A stretch of 64,000 bases of DNA from NCBI GenBank assembly GCA_013396655.1, contig WBMV01001920.1, positions 62,891 through 126,890 on the forward strand, read 5' to 3'. The position numbers were made by a program, and so were the translations under genes. The notes under the pieces are model-generated. The model ran no database searches. It saw only the letters and a list, made by a program, of their open reading frames with translations, and was not told the origin of the DNA. Position 1 is the stretch's first letter, and each line of letters starts with the position of its first letter. The DNA comes from Campylorhamphus procurvoides (Eukaryota > Chordata > Aves > Passeriformes > Dendrocolaptidae). This document shows positions 32,061-46,400 of the stretch, one piece after another.

Positions 32061-35000
32061 TGCCCTGGGGGCTGGATAAGGAGAAAATGTAGAGGTGAGA
32101 TGGCTTTGGGGACAGATACTCCCTTCTGCCCTTGGGCTGTGCTGGTCCTCCTCCAGCACTCGTCCTGCGGAGAGGCTCAGGCCACAGCCCTTTGCGGAGG
32201 TAGCACACAGCATCCACTAGAAGGTACCTAAAAAATAAACCCAAAAAACTGGTGCACTCTCAGCACAGCCCAGTGGCTATTCAATAAATCGATGTTCTGT
32301 TTGGCTGCAAGAGAAAATCAGATCCATAACACTGTGGATGGAAATATTGAGCCCTCTTTTCCTCCTTTTCAGCCCCATCCTCTGCTTCTGTGTGAACACC
32401 GTGAGGTCACAGGAGGCAGCCTGACTGTCACAGCCACGTTCATGACTTGCACGAGATGATCAGGATTGTTTCAGCAACCTGCCATTCCTCCCTCTACTGA
32501 AACTGAGGGATATTTGGTGGACCTCAAAGGATGCACAGATGAAACAAATGTGTATAACACTGAAATAAACCCAGAGAAATCAGGATGTTGTGTCATATAT
32601 GGGCTAATTCAAATATATCTCTCCTACTTTTGGTCCCAGCTGTTGCATCACTGGCTCTTGACAGCTGCCAGAGCTGTGACATTGACTTTGTGGTGGTGTG
32701 TAACCATGGGTGCTGGCCCTAATTTTGATGGATGTTTTGGCATTGCTCCCCTTTGTTTTTCACTGGAAAGGAAGCCCCTGAATGCTTTTGAGAGAGTGAG
32801 ATTTGAAGTGCTGAAGCATCATCCACCTTGACATGATACAGGCTTGGCTATACACTGCTGAAGGACAGGCAAGTCTTGTGAAAGGCTGCGGCACTTAGTA
32901 CCCCTAGAGGCAAGCAGCAGGGCACCTCTTGCATACTTTCAAGACAGAAAGACCTCTGAAACTTATTTGGAGCAATCCAGAGGAAATCCGGGGCAGGGAC
33001 AGGCTTTGGAACCTATGGTCCTGCCTCATAGCCTGATGCCCCACACCCTCCCTAGTCCGGAGGAGCACTTGACATGGCCAGGGCTCTGATTTTCCTCCCC
33101 AGGTACCCAGATGCAGCACCCTTGCTTGTCCAAGCACTTTTCTTGGTGACAAGTGAGCCACTGGAAAGCTCTGGACCCTACAAAGTCACACCACAACCAA
33201 TCCCTCTCTGTGCAAACCAGTGTCTTTTCCAGAGGTAGCACACAGCTGTAATGCCTTCAGACAAGCCCAAATCACAGCGATTTCCCCCTGACCGAGCGGC
33301 CGTGAAATTGCAGCGGGACAGAGTGTGGTGTGACTGAAGTGATTACGTGGGTGGCAGGGGATGATAGCAAATCCATGGTGTTGGAGGGGACTGCACGATG
33401 TGCCGTGCTCCCTAGCACAGATAACATTCTCGGCTGAGCTCAATCAACAGCTTGTTTGCAGCACCTTGATTCCCTGGGGGGAAAATAGATGGAAAAAAAA
33501 GGACACAGAAAAATCTGAGAGCGTTGTTTCAATTTCTTTTTTTTTAATGTCCAAAAGTTTGGCCTTGCTGAAGCTGGTGGGTGTTGAACCATGATGTGAG
33601 TCATTGCTGGCTCTGATAGCACCAGCCCCTGCTCACATGTCCAGGGGTTCACTGTGATTCTCCACAGCTTGTAGTTCCCAGCATTTTGGTCTGCAGTCCC
33701 TGTTCCAGGTGTGTAACTCTCTGCCTGAAATGCAGACTCCTTCTCCTCTTGGGAAGCCTGAAGACCAATGGCCTGGGCAACTCAAAGCTTCTTCCTACAG
33801 GGGAAGATGGATGTCCATTTTCTCTTGGAACCAGTAGATGTTTTGAAGCTCCTCCAAGGGGAAGCCCTCTCTACTGTAATCCCTTCTAGATGTGGTGGTG
33901 AGGCTGTGACGGACATTGGAAGCCTGCAAGTCTTTGCTACCTGCAGCGATGAACAATCCCATCCCTGCAGGTGATGTGTTGGGCCGCCGCTCACTGGGGT
34001 CTAGGTTATGGTGACACCAGATAGGGTGGTGACCAGGGAGCAATTTATCATGAGTGGCAGCTCCTAGTAGTGCCTTTTGGTCCTTGGTGGAGCTGGGGTG
34101 GGCAGGCAATTTGTGTCACTGGTACTGGGGACACTGCCCATGTGTGCCATGGCCAGCACACATTTATCCTTCAGGCCCCCAACTGTGGTAGGAAGCATTT
34201 TTAAGGCTGGTGGTTGCACCCTCACAGTTTTTGCTATCTCAAGGAACATGGCCTGGAAACAAAAGGACCTGAAGAAGGTTTGGTACATGGAGAAATTTCA
34301 CTGTGACATCCAGTGCTTCTGGACTTGGTAAGACCAAAACCAATGGCAAAGCCCTGGTGCTGGGACTGGTTCAGCCATGAGGCAGCTCATACAGACATCA
34401 GTGACAAGTGACTCATTTGCTTCCGGACACAAGTGGAAACTGCTGCTGCCAGCACAGAAACCCACATTTACAGGGCCTTTCAGTCCCTCCAGGAATTATC
34501 CCTCTAGCTTCCCACTTCTAGAGTGGGACATTGCAGCTGAATTGCTGAAAAAATTATATGGCTGGAAGGCAATGCAGATATACGGGGCCAGGTTGCAAGA
34601 AGGTGTCTCAGACAAGTCCTTTGACTGTTAATGCTGGTGCACATCGTGTCACTGCTGAAGAGATCCCCACGTCCCCCCAGCCACAGCTGGATGTGGCCTT
34701 GCACCTCACACATAGCATGGCATTCAAGGAGGCTCAGTGCCCCCTGTCTCAGTTCCCCTTGGTGTCCCTTTCTCATGGTGAGGATGGCAGCCCAGGCATC
34801 TGAGATACTCTGACATTGGAAGGGCTGAGCCATTAGACACAGTGGCAATACAAATAATCAAAGTCATCGCACCACTAACTGATAAATATGCTTCCAAAAC
34901 TGCTGCTTTCATGCAGCCAGCTGAAGGTCCCGCTGTCCCAGCTGTGTGAGCACCCCCATCCAAGGAAAATCTGGAATTTAACACTTCCACTGGCCATCCC

Positions 35001-35149
35001 TTGGAGCAGTAATACAAAGACTGGAAACTCTTGGCTGTGCACAGGCAGGGGAGTAGAAGAGGACTCGGGGAACAGGGAATGCAGGAGAGGACTGTGAGCT
35101 GTTTGCCTGCCTATGTGCACTGCTCTGAACCAGCTCGGGAGCAGTCATT

Positions 35150-35320
35150 CTTCATGAGGGCTTTGTGAGTCTTGCCGTGGAGTATTATCGACAAGCAGCA
35201 GCTCTGCTCTCATTACAAGCTGTTAATCATCCGGCCTGGGTCGAGTTGTTAGGAGGCGTGCAAAGACCTTGCAAATGGCAGGCAATGCATAACATGCTCT
35301 GTAGGCTGGGGGCGGGAACA
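35150..35320. promoter_or_regulatory. Candidate conserved non-coding element A
   Basis: A compositionally even block with dense motif-like words: GGAGTATTATCGACAAGC, CATTACAAGCTGTTAATCAT (homeobox-type TTAATCAT), GCAATGCATAACATGC (octamer/C/EBP-like). It has no coding frame or repeat character. Conservation is an inference from appearance only. Confidence 0.25.
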
Positions 35321-37259
35321 CAGCTCATACATCACATAGCTGGAGACAGGAGTGCTGGGTGGATTTCAACAACTCACCTGGATATATGAGATCCAGCAAT
35401 GGGCCGTTAGTTTTCTTCAAAATCTGCTGTGACTTGTGCTTTTATGGACAACGACATATACAATGTCATTCAAATCACATTTTGATTCTTACTCATGCCA
35501 CATCGGACTCCTCCTCTAAGACACAAAAAAACAGCTGCTGATGAGCATAGGCTTGGGAGAAGCAGAAAATTGTTAGTCCTGAGGGCAACAACAGGCAGAG
35601 AAGAATAGTGCCCTGGGCTGCATTTGTGGAGAGCAATTTCTGCATTATTCATTCATGAGTGAGCTCTTTGGGGGTGTATTTGAGCACAAAAATTGATATT
35701 GAATATTTCTAACATGACAAAATGATTGCACACAGGTGATTTCACTTGCTTTCAGGATGTGGCCACTTCTAGGGCAGAGTTCAGGTACTGAGAGCACATT
35801 ACCAGTGGAGAAGCAAAGAGAGGACAGACTGGTGAAGGGAGAAGTCTGAAGGCAGAGTCCGCCTGAGACACCATCAGGCAGTGACCCAGGCGCACTGCAC
35901 CCTTGCTTACAGACAGAAGAAATTTAAACAGCAGTTTTACACTTCAGGGAAAGCTCTGCAGACTGGGAGCATGTTTTGGGACTCTGCTCCCATCTCAGAG
36001 CAGGGTGCTGAGGATGGCTGGAAGCCAGGGGTTAATGTTGCTCACTGACTCAGGTGCACTGGCTTTGCCTGGAGACCAGTTAGAAGGAGCCTGAAAACTC
36101 TGTAAATAGCTACAGAGCAGCTGGGAGTTGTGTTGTTGAACCTTGGGAGGGCTTCCCCATGGTTCCTTTGCTCCATCTCCCTCCTCTGCCATTTGCATTA
36201 GGCTTGGGGCACAGAGAAGTGTGAGTAGCTGCTCAGAAAGCTGACAGATGCAATCTAGGTGAGATTGCGGTGTGCCTGGTTTTTAGGAAAGCCTGGTGAT
36301 GAGGGTGGGGGCACTTGTGACCTCCTGCAGGAGAAGGATGTAGGCTTTAGGCTTGACTTGCCATGGAGGACTTTCTTACAAGCCAGCTACATCCAATTTC
36401 TCTTTAATGGCATCTTTATAATGGTTGTGGGGGCTGAGCTGGGATACACAAACCTTTGCTCAGCTCCCAGTCTGGCCTCCCTGGGGGAGGCCAGTCCGTG
36501 ATGACTGGAGGCCGGACGGTGCAATGTGCAGGGGATGAGCTGTATCTATAGCTGGTGTAGGTGGGTGAGGATGCTGTGTGCTACCACGCTTTAAACAGTA
36601 ATAAAGACACCAAACCCACACAAACAGATCCCTAATGAGGCTCCAGCAGCCTTAACAAGAGGCTGAGGGACCATCTAGCTGCCTGCAGCAGTTGCTGGTG
36701 GTGAGATATGCTTCATGTATCATCAGTGCTGGGGGAGCGCTGGAAAAGAGAAACAAAAAGTGAAACCAGGGATGGAGAAGGAGAAGCTGGACAGAAAGTT
36801 TGATTTTATATCCATTTCCAATTGAGGAAAATCTTGAGCATATTACGGGACTGTCAAGGGATGTGATTGGCTCCCTCAGCAGGGTTTGGTTCCCCCCATA
36901 GCAGCACTGGAGCACAATGGCTTTTTGGTGTAGTCAATAAGAGCATCCAGTTTGGAGTGTGCATCTGTGGAATTGTGAATCGCTGCTGTGAGCAAAGGTG
37001 ACATGAAATACAGTTCCTGTGCCACTTAGTGCTGGAACTGCCAGCCTGGGAATATATCCTATACCCTCCTCTGAAGCAACTGTCTTTGGGGACTGAGTGG
37101 TGAAGAAGGACACATCATGGGGTGGCTGTCACTTCCAGCCTGTCTCAGCTGCTTTGCGCCAAGGTGATAAATGTTTTGTGGGGTTTTTTGTTTGGTTCGT
37201 TTTGGGGGTCCTTTTATCATCCCCTAGGTGTGTGATCTCATCTATAAAATGCTGAAGTG

Positions 37260-37420
37260 TCAGCTGGGATCAAGTCCTGCCTTTCATTTTATGTTTCTGC
37301 TTAAATGAATATTGATGTAGTGTTTATATTTATTTAATATTCATGATGATAAAAGACTTGGAGCCATTCACTTTTAATTACATCCCTCTCAGAGAAACAG
37401 TCTTGTGCAATTAGAGAGCT
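37260..37420. promoter_or_regulatory. Candidate conserved non-coding element B
   Basis: AT-rich block with AAATGAATATTGATG, TTTATTTAATATTCATGATG and CACTTTTAATTACATCCC. These are homeobox, POU and forkhead-type words packed in 160 bp without simple-repeat structure. Function is not shown. Confidence 0.25.
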
Positions 37421-40400
37421 TCCAGTGCATGAAAGAAAAACAAATAAACTTTTTGCCTCTACTTCCAGAAGTGCCAAGTGGGGCTCCTAGGGGCATCCCC
37501 TTTCTCTCTGCTGTGGTGGCCTCTGAGCAGGAGCTTCTGTGTAGGACTCCTCTGGGCTGTGTTGTTAGGGACTCCACAACACTTGGGTTACCATGTGCAG
37601 CCCTCCAACGTGAGGCAGTGTCTGGGAGGGAAATGTACAGCTCCATTAGACTGGGTAGATGGCTTGGAGTGGAAGGAAAAGCAGCTGGGGTTTCCCAGGT
37701 GGGGGATTGTGACATGGGCGTTCCATTTCTATCCTCGCAGCAGCCTCGCTGTGTGTGGGGGAATTGGACCCCTTGTGCTCCCTACCCTCCCTTTTAGCTA
37801 GACACAGCCTTGTCCCCTTGTGCAGCTCAGAGAGTCTCCCTCTTCTCCTGGAGCAATAATTAGCTGTTTAAATCAAATCTGGCAAAATGATCATGGAGTG
37901 ATGCCTCAATAGCAAGGCAATGACCAGCTCTCCTCTTTAGCACTCAGACAGCATTGCTTCTCTCTCCCATAGCATTATTCATGAGCAAATTGTTGTACTG
38001 AGCTGTGCAAATTGCCCAGGAGCTTCTGGTGGAGTCTGAACCTTTTCTGACACATAAACCCAATCTCTCTGAGTGTGCATAATGATCAAACATGGTCTGG
38101 CTATCAGCATCTCTTTTGGTAGCTGGGTCAGTGGTGGCTTCTGCTCTTAGTGTGGCTGGTAATAGGAGGCAGCAAAGGTGAGGATTTCCTGTGCACTGAG
38201 CTGGATTTTCACAAGTCTTTGAAAATCTCAGCCCTTAGGAGTTAGATGTCAGCACCCTATGCAGAAACATCCCATGTTACAAACCTTTTGGAGACTCCTG
38301 TGCCATACAGCTTTCTGTTCTTGGGCTGCCTTTTGATGAGCATTCAGACATTATTGATCGCATCATGCTCAAAACCAGCTCGGTGCTACATGGGGCTTTC
38401 TCGTGTTTAGTGGCTGTTCCCAGCAGCGATGTCCTTTGGCTGAGACAACACCTTAATGAGAAGTTCTTTTAATGTCTCTTCTCTGTTGCGTTCAGCCAGG
38501 GCTGAGGAGTGCAACAGGCTGATCATTTTCATCCTGTAAAATATACATAATTCTATTTTACATAGGGAATAATCACTGCAGGACTGATTCTTCTTTTCAT
38601 CCTTTTCCTGCTGTAATTACTATCCCTCTGCTGATGCCTGTGCCAACGTCTGTGCATGATGAGTGAAAATTTAAACTGCCCTGGGTGATGGGACATAGAC
38701 CTTGCTGAAAAATTTAAATGTCTAGTATCCAGAGAAGGCTGGCCCATAAATAAAGGATGAAGTCCCCACTGCAGGAGGGGGAGAACTAGTGCAGCTCCAG
38801 ATTTAACACCTTCCTGCCCACCTTCACCCATGCCTGGAGCTGTGGTTCTTCTCCTTGCTGAAATCTGGGAATTTGTAGGAGCCCCAGGGTGTCAGGGTTT
38901 GGAGAGCCAGGGCTAGCAGGCCTGCCTGAGTCACTGTGTGCCAGAAGAAATTCTGGGAATTACAAGTAAATTCAAAGAAACCATCCTGAGCTTAAGTGGG
39001 CTTGTTGATCCATTTAGACTGAGAGCTAAAGCTGCTGGTACCTGTGGAGCAGAGAGGCTTAGCTAGAGCAGAAGTAATAGGTCATTTTTTTCCATGGGAA
39101 ATTGAGGAATACAAGTAATTAATCTCCTTGCAACATGGAAGGGATTCTGGAGGAGTGTGATTATACCATGCTATGAGCGCTAGCATGAATAACCCACTAT
39201 CCTTTATAAGGTCAGTGATTTTTAGTTTTACAGTGGAGGACTGTTTCTATTCCCACATCTATTTGGAGGTATTTTACACTCATCTTTTGCAGGTCAGCCC
39301 AGATAGTCACAGATGAAATGACAGTTTGGTGAAAAATCTCTCCCAGTAGTAAGTTGCTATTTCTGTGTGTTACTGACTGTGCTGCTGAGTTCACTGTACA
39401 GAACAGGGGTTGGAGACCTATGGCATCATCAGCTCTGGCTCCCTTCTGTCACATGCAAAACATCACATAGACTTCAGGGATCCCTCCCCCTGGCAAGGGC
39501 TCATCCAGCATGCAAACATGAGGCTCAGTCTCGCCCTGGACCTTTGTCCCCACTCCACACTTACTTAAGCAGTTGCATGGAGGAGGAAATTGTGTGGGAT
39601 GGACTAGTATTTTGGGAGGAGGCCGTGCCACTTCTTGTTTCCCATGTGGTAGTTTGCTCTGAATGTGAAATGTCTCATTTCCAGCTTCATATCCCAGGAA
39701 TGAGATGAAGGGCTTGGTTCCCTGTCTCTCACCCCAGCACCACGAACCTTCCGCCAGTTGCCCCGTTTTAGTCAAAGCTGGCATGGAACAGTCTCAAAGA
39801 TGTTGAATTCCTCTTCAATGAAAGGTGGAGGAGAAAGACCCAAATTGGTGTCTCCAAGGGGTGAGCTCACTTGGGGAAAGTCCATGAAAAGCCACCTTTG
39901 TGGCTCTGCTGTTTGTGCAAGACTGTGTGTGAGCAAATGCAGGCAGGTCCACAAGCTGTGCTGAGATGGCTTTGTGGTACCTTCCTGCCATCAGCCCTCG
40001 GGGGTAGAGAGACACAGTAAGACAGATAGGACAGAATATCTGCTTCCATTAACATGGGTAATTGCTTTGTCATTCCCTTTTCAGAGCGGGGTGCAGTGAG
40101 CTGTGCGGAGTGGCTGGAAATTGCATTGACACAGTTTGGGGGTGATGTAGAAATGAGCTACGCTGCCAGGGCATTCTGGGGTTCCAGGGAGATGAGTGCC
40201 CTCCACTGTTGTGGGTGTGCTAAAGAACCCTTCCATGGGGTGGTATGGGATCGTAGGGATGGGGGAGCTCATTCCCAGGGAGGTCTGTATGGGCTCTTCC
40301 AATTAACCTACTATGCTTAATTAGTAGGGGCTCCCTGTGGAGGCAGACAACTAGGTAACAAACTTGAGGATTGGTCCTTATTAACGCTGGGTTAGGATAT

Positions 40401-43400
40401 TGGATGGGGAAGTGCAGGATGCTCTGGGATCTGCTGTCTGAAGCCTGGAGAAATTGGGCTCTCATGTCGTGAGTGTTCCTGTCCTCAAGGCAGAGTGTCA
40501 TGCAGTCCCTGTGTTTCCTGCAAGTGTTTCCATGAGGTCACTCCTTCACTTCCCAGGACCCAAGGGGCTTGCAGGATCTTGAGAACCTTGCAGGATTTTG
40601 CAGGATCATGGGCCACAGATGCCTCTTTGCAGAGCTTCTTTAGAGGGAAGCTCTCAGAGATGGAGAGTTGCCCTCAGAGTGCAACCAGCAAAGTTCATGT
40701 TGCTTGCTTGGGGGCTCTGTAACAGCCTGGTGGAGATGACCAGAGATCCCTGTCTGTCCCATCTTCCCTCATTCTAGCTATTTCCTGTGCTGGAGACTTT
40801 GTATGGGAATTTTCAAAAGGCCAGAGCAGTCAATCCAGCTCTATTCCAGCTGTATTCTGCCTGCAGCAAGTAGTTTGTGATAGCTGTTTTATCTTGTCTT
40901 CTGATGCCTGTTCCCTCCTCCCTCAGAGTGGCCCATCCTCCTCCATGTGGAGCGAGCAGCCCTTTCATTTTGCAGCTGCACCTTGGAGAAACGAGCTCTG
41001 GGTTTTTATTAATTTTGAAGAAATAGCTATTTTGATTGTCAAGTCAATCCCAGATTATTTTGGGCAAATGCAGTTTGACAGACCATTATTTTGAAGGGAC
41101 ATGGATCATTTAACCAAGCTTAATTGCCTCTGTGTCACAATTAGTCACTCGGGCTGAGAAGGAATTGGTGTCACCATCATTTTGTATTTGGGAGCCAGTG
41201 ACTAAATCTAATGAAAGTGTTTGAATCAGAACTTTTATGCATGTACATTCATAATACTGCAAATTTCGCCATATCTCTCGTGAGGCTGGGGAAGGCTCTG
41301 TGAGGGTATGGTTGCTACTGCAAGGGTGAGATGAAGTGCTCAGGGTTTGGGAGGGGAGAATGAGGTCTTCAGGTGCCTCCTTGGGTGGAGATATGCAGGG
41401 CTGCTCCTGCAGGTACAGTGCTTGTGTGTGCTCAGTGACAGTTTTGGGGATGCCCTCTGAGATACAATTAACTTCCCAGCAAGGGTGATAGGCTCCTGTT
41501 TGGAGCACAGACCTAGAGGAGGGAGGAAAATAGCCAAAGGTCTGAAGAAAGGAAAGATTCTACAGTCCTTGGACTGCTTCCATCACCTGGTGGTGTCTCT
41601 CTGAAAAGCAAGTTAAGGGGCTTGAGACCAAGGATGCAAGACTGTTCCTCAGGGTGAAAAACTGCCCTCCTTCATTTCCAGGAGGTAAATAGCGCTCTGT
41701 GGTTGTGTCCTGGCAGTGGTCAGAGTTACCCAGCAGGTAAGGGTTCACAAGCCCCTGCTCCCACCACTATAGCACAGGCTCGTGTGATGCTGAGGGTGGG
41801 TTATTTGCTGTTTACATTTTAAATGTACCAGGTAAATCTTGCTATGCTTTAAGGCTGTCTGTCATCACCTCTGTTGTGTTCACCAGTGGGAAGGTTGTGA
41901 GAAGGAAAGCTGGGAGCCTAGTGGAAGGCCAGTGCTCCTGTGCTTCGGGTACCACAGACACTGAAATGCCACCACAAAACTGGGGGGTGGCAAGGGGTTG
42001 CTGAGAACTCGCCTTCTTGGTCCACAAAGTCCAAAGTTCCAAAAATCTTTCAGTTTTTCAGAAAACTGCAGACTGTCAGCTGAACGTAGCTAGCAAGCAA
42101 AGGAGCCAGGAAATGAACTTCTCCATGAAACAAAAATCAAACTGACTCATTTGTTTTCAAGGTTCTTTACCCCAGCAAAATGAAAGACATAATCATACAG
42201 GGGAAATAGGAAGATAAATTGGGTGTTATTTCAAGTATCGCTGTCTCACATAATTTTATTGTGATGTTTGCAAGAATGGGCATTTGTTCCAAAGCTTTGG
42301 ATACTGGATTCAGACAGATTTTTGTTACTCTAAGCTTTTAGTAAAGAAAAGGCTGTTTTATGCTTCTTAATCATAGAAAACAGCTTGAAAATTGCAGCCT
42401 GAGACTGACTCCAAAAGTTCAGCAACCAGAAAGCGAGTAAGGAGAACTCAGGACACTGTCAAATTCAGGCCAAGAGGTCTTGCCTTTGAAGGTCTCTGTC
42501 ACAGAGCAGTACAGATAATGAGCACAGAGCCAAATTAGCTGTGTCTCAATAGCTGGGGACATCGAGGTGTTGGATATGTGAGCTGATTGTGACCAAACCA
42601 ACCTCCTGGGAAACTCATTTGTCTGCAGCATCTCTGCAGGTTGAACTTCCTGGGAAGGGGGGAATGGGACATGTGGGTGACCTGTCTCACTGAATGGGGG
42701 AAGGACTTAGCACTGACATGAGGGGAAGATGTGGGAGCTGCCAGACCCTGTGGCCATCAGATTTCTGATTTTATTATGCCCTGATGCTATCGTCATATGA
42801 AGGGGGTAAGTTGGATTCAGCTCCTGCTTCTCCTCTGAACAGCTCTGACAGCCTCTCTGATGGAAATAAAACTGCATTGACCCCTTTCCTGTTTTGATCA
42901 AGACAAATTTTTCCATACTTTCAAACAGCCAAACACACAGCCTCAGAACCAGAGTAAATTCTGGGGACAGATCAGGTAATCCTTAGGTAACTTGGAAAGT
43001 GGTGCAATAGCAGGGGAGAGGTGGATCTGACAGAATCTTTCCATGCTCTTGAGAAACAAAATACCTGGATCCACTATGGCTTTAGGGAAAGGGAGTGAAG
43101 GGAAGACAGGGTGAGTCTGGTACAGTTAAGGCTATGCCAGGCTGTCTCACATCTTCATCCCACTCCCAATAGATGGGTCCCCATCACAAGGGAGCCCTTG
43201 CATTACACACACCATTTTGTAACCATCTGAGGCGAGTGTGGCCCTGAATGGTTGCTAATGTGCCTTGTGGAGCTGTGTCCCCTCTTCATTATTAATGTTT
43301 AAATCCCTTTCAGAAGCACAGCCATTAATTTTGCCATTGCCTTGGTGTCGAAGAGCCAGCACAGACAACATTGAGTGTTCCTGGAGGCAGAAGTCTTGCT

Positions 43401-46400
43401 GAAAACAGCCTCCAACTCTGCTCAGCTGCCTTCCTTATCCACACCATGAGGGCAGAGGTGGGCTCAGGTCCTTTGGTGCAGGTGCTGCTGGTCAGACAAC
43501 GTCTGCTACAATTAAGAAGGGACAAATGTCTCAGTGAAAGCAGAAGATAAAAGGTTGTATCTTGTCCCTGTCTTCCTCTTACCTCCTCCCCTATAACTTG
43601 TTCAGCAGCTGGTTTGGTTGTTGTCCTGGCTTATCTTGCCTATGATGCATTTTCTGAGGAGGGTGGCTGTAACCTGTCACTCTGAAGTTTCATACCTTGG
43701 AAAGCAGAAATTTTTTCAAAAAATAATTGTTATAGAATAGCAACAAGAAGGATCTGAGGTTTTAATAAATAATTCCAACAGACTTTTGGGGCAATACTAG
43801 CTATTCTTTTGCTTAGACAAGAGGGAGAAACAGCCAAAAGGAACAAGATGATATTCAGCAGGAAGAAGTAAAAATTTCTCTAATATGTTGAGGCTCCCTG
43901 ACTGGTTTTGGCCAAATGATTCACATTACACAGACATAGCCCAGCTTGTCTGGACACCAAGCCTCTACCAGAAGATGCTTTCAGTGCTGTAACAATCCAG
44001 TCCCAGCCAATAATCAGCTTCACCTACTGATTCATGTCAACTACAGGGTCTCCTCTGTAGTTAGGGAATGGCAATGTGCATAAACATGTGTAGACTGGAA
44101 ACTGTTCATCCCATAACTTAAATGTTGAGTGTCTGGGAGCTACAAAGCCTGGCCCTACTGCAGGACTTTCTGTGTGATGTCCAGAGCAGCAGGAAAGACT
44201 CTGATGCTCTGCATGGCTGCCTGTGCTGCTTAACTAGGAGACTGCACCTCCTTAGCGAAATGGTCAAAGCCGAAGGTGGGGAGGAAAACCTTTCTGCACT
44301 CATGAAAGGAATTTGTCTGCCAGTGTTTCCAGTCCTCAAGGCATTTCTTTAATTCTGTTTTTGGAACTAACCTTGCCACATCCCTGAATCTTATGCCACA
44401 GCCCAAGGTCTCCAGCAAAAGTGTAGCGGGGCAGGCTGGTGGCAGATGCGGGTTCCTCAGCGGCTGCTGGGGGAGCAGGTGCATGCATCTTAAGTATGGG
44501 GCTCTTTGCTTGGTTTCTCTCTCCATTCCTTTTTCATTTCAGGATGTTCTAAGAGTAAAGCCACTGCCTGAATTATTGGCACAAACTGCATTTAGATTGC
44601 TTACATATTTGATAGTCAGTGGTCAGCCAGCCTGTTGTACTGATGCTGTGCTTGATTACCAGTCATCACCCTGAAACATGGGGCAGGAAAATGTCCTGTC
44701 CAACTCATGGCAAGTGATCATCCCACACGTGTGTGTAAACAGCTCCTCTTCTGCTTTTTCTGCAGATTTATGTCTGTCTGTCTAGGTGTCTGTCCTCCAA
44801 TACTCCCACAAAGAGTCTGGTCCCTGATTGCCTCCCTTAGTCCTGCCCCAATGCTCAAACATTAGCTGGAGAGCTCTGACTCACCAGTAAAACTGAAATG
44901 AGGCAGGGAATGGGGATGTGCTGAGGTGAAGCCAAATGGCTCTTGGAGGCAGCCAGGAGGATTTTTGTCACACTTGTTCTACTCATTTTTATATTCTATG
45001 AGAGGGGAAGATGAAGGCCTGGGATGGAGCTGTGGGATGGCAGTAGAGCATGATTTTTAACCTGAAAAGTGAAGTTTTGTTGGCAGAGGGTGGTCAAGAC
45101 AGCAAAGGAGGCATTGGTTGTTCTGGCCATAGAAACAATGCTGCATGTAGGGCTGATCTTTCAGCCTGGGCATCCCCTTCCATGAGGAGAGCTTCTTCCC
45201 CATGCAGTGGAGGATGCACTGGGCATCTCTAGGGCCAGAGCACTCTGCCTCAGAAAAGGATATGCTTCTCCAGATGGAGCATTAATGCAATTTGGACAGA
45301 TTTGCTGTCACAGTCAGCTCCAGCACTTGGAGACTGTGCTGCAGGTCTGACAGCTACCCACAATCAGCTGCATGGCTAAATCTTTGTTGGGGATGGAGCT
45401 ATTTCCTGGAATTCTACAAGCCCTGTGGACATGTGTTGCACATCCATGAGGTCTGGGACAGGTGTCTCTTGCGACCTTTGGCTGCACAGGCAGAGCAGGA
45501 GCCCGTGGGGTCAGAGGCGTTTGGAGGAGCGGGTGGAAGCAGCGTGTGAGAGGTGGCTGTGGCAGCAGGGAGGCAGCGATGTAAACAGGGAGGGAGAGTC
45601 CAATGACCAATAGTTATGAGCTATGGGGCAATATAGCAGCACAGGCTGTGGCTTATTCAGGCCAGGATGCTTTAGGGAGCAGACATCCCTTCACACTAGT
45701 TTGAGGACCGTGTTTCTTGGCTCGCAGCCACTAGAGGCTGCCCTGCTCCAGCTCCTGAGCCTCCACTCCCTGGGATGACTGCAGCTTTGCTGCCTGGGCT
45801 GGAGACACCGGGAGAAGGCAGTGGGAAAAGCTCTGAAGGTTTTTTTTCCCCTTTCTTCTGGGAGTGGATCGAGCAGGTGTTGCAGCAAACGTGGGTCTTT
45901 AGGGATGTACCTTGTGTCCCTGCTCACAGGCAGAGAAACTGAGGTACAAGGAGCTGCATGGAAATGGCTCATGGCAAGGAGGATGTTATCACAGGCAGAG
46001 CCCAGTGCCTGTCTCTGGTTGCTGCCACATGAGGGGTCAGGAGCAAACCCGTGATGGGTGGGGAATAGCTTCAAAATCCACAGGCCTTCTGGGCGAGTTT
46101 GGAGGGACCTGATTCTGGGTACAGCTGGGTAGACCTGATGGCTGTCAACTGACCTAAAGCAGCAGAGCTTCTCTGGAGGAACTGCAGTGTCTCCTGGTGC
46201 ACATGCAGCTTCAATCCTGCACTCACACACCTCTGCAAGCCCAAAGCCCATGCTGGTGTTTGCTGAGTTCCCTGTGCTGGGTGGATCTTGGCTTCTTAAC
46301 TCCACAGTCAGCACACCCACTGCAATGTCCCATTCGACAAAAATCCTGCATGTATAGTCCCAGTGTTTCTGTCCCACGTGGTGGTAGATGCAGAGATGCA

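Noticed and set aside
45729..45742. CCACTAGAGGCTGC as a second CTCF site
   Set aside because: The essential GGC core is broken, so the match is too weak.
45691..46377. A 228-codon minus-strand frame in the intergenic region
   Set aside because: No domain, no codon bias or splice context. Comparable lengths occur by chance in 36 kb.
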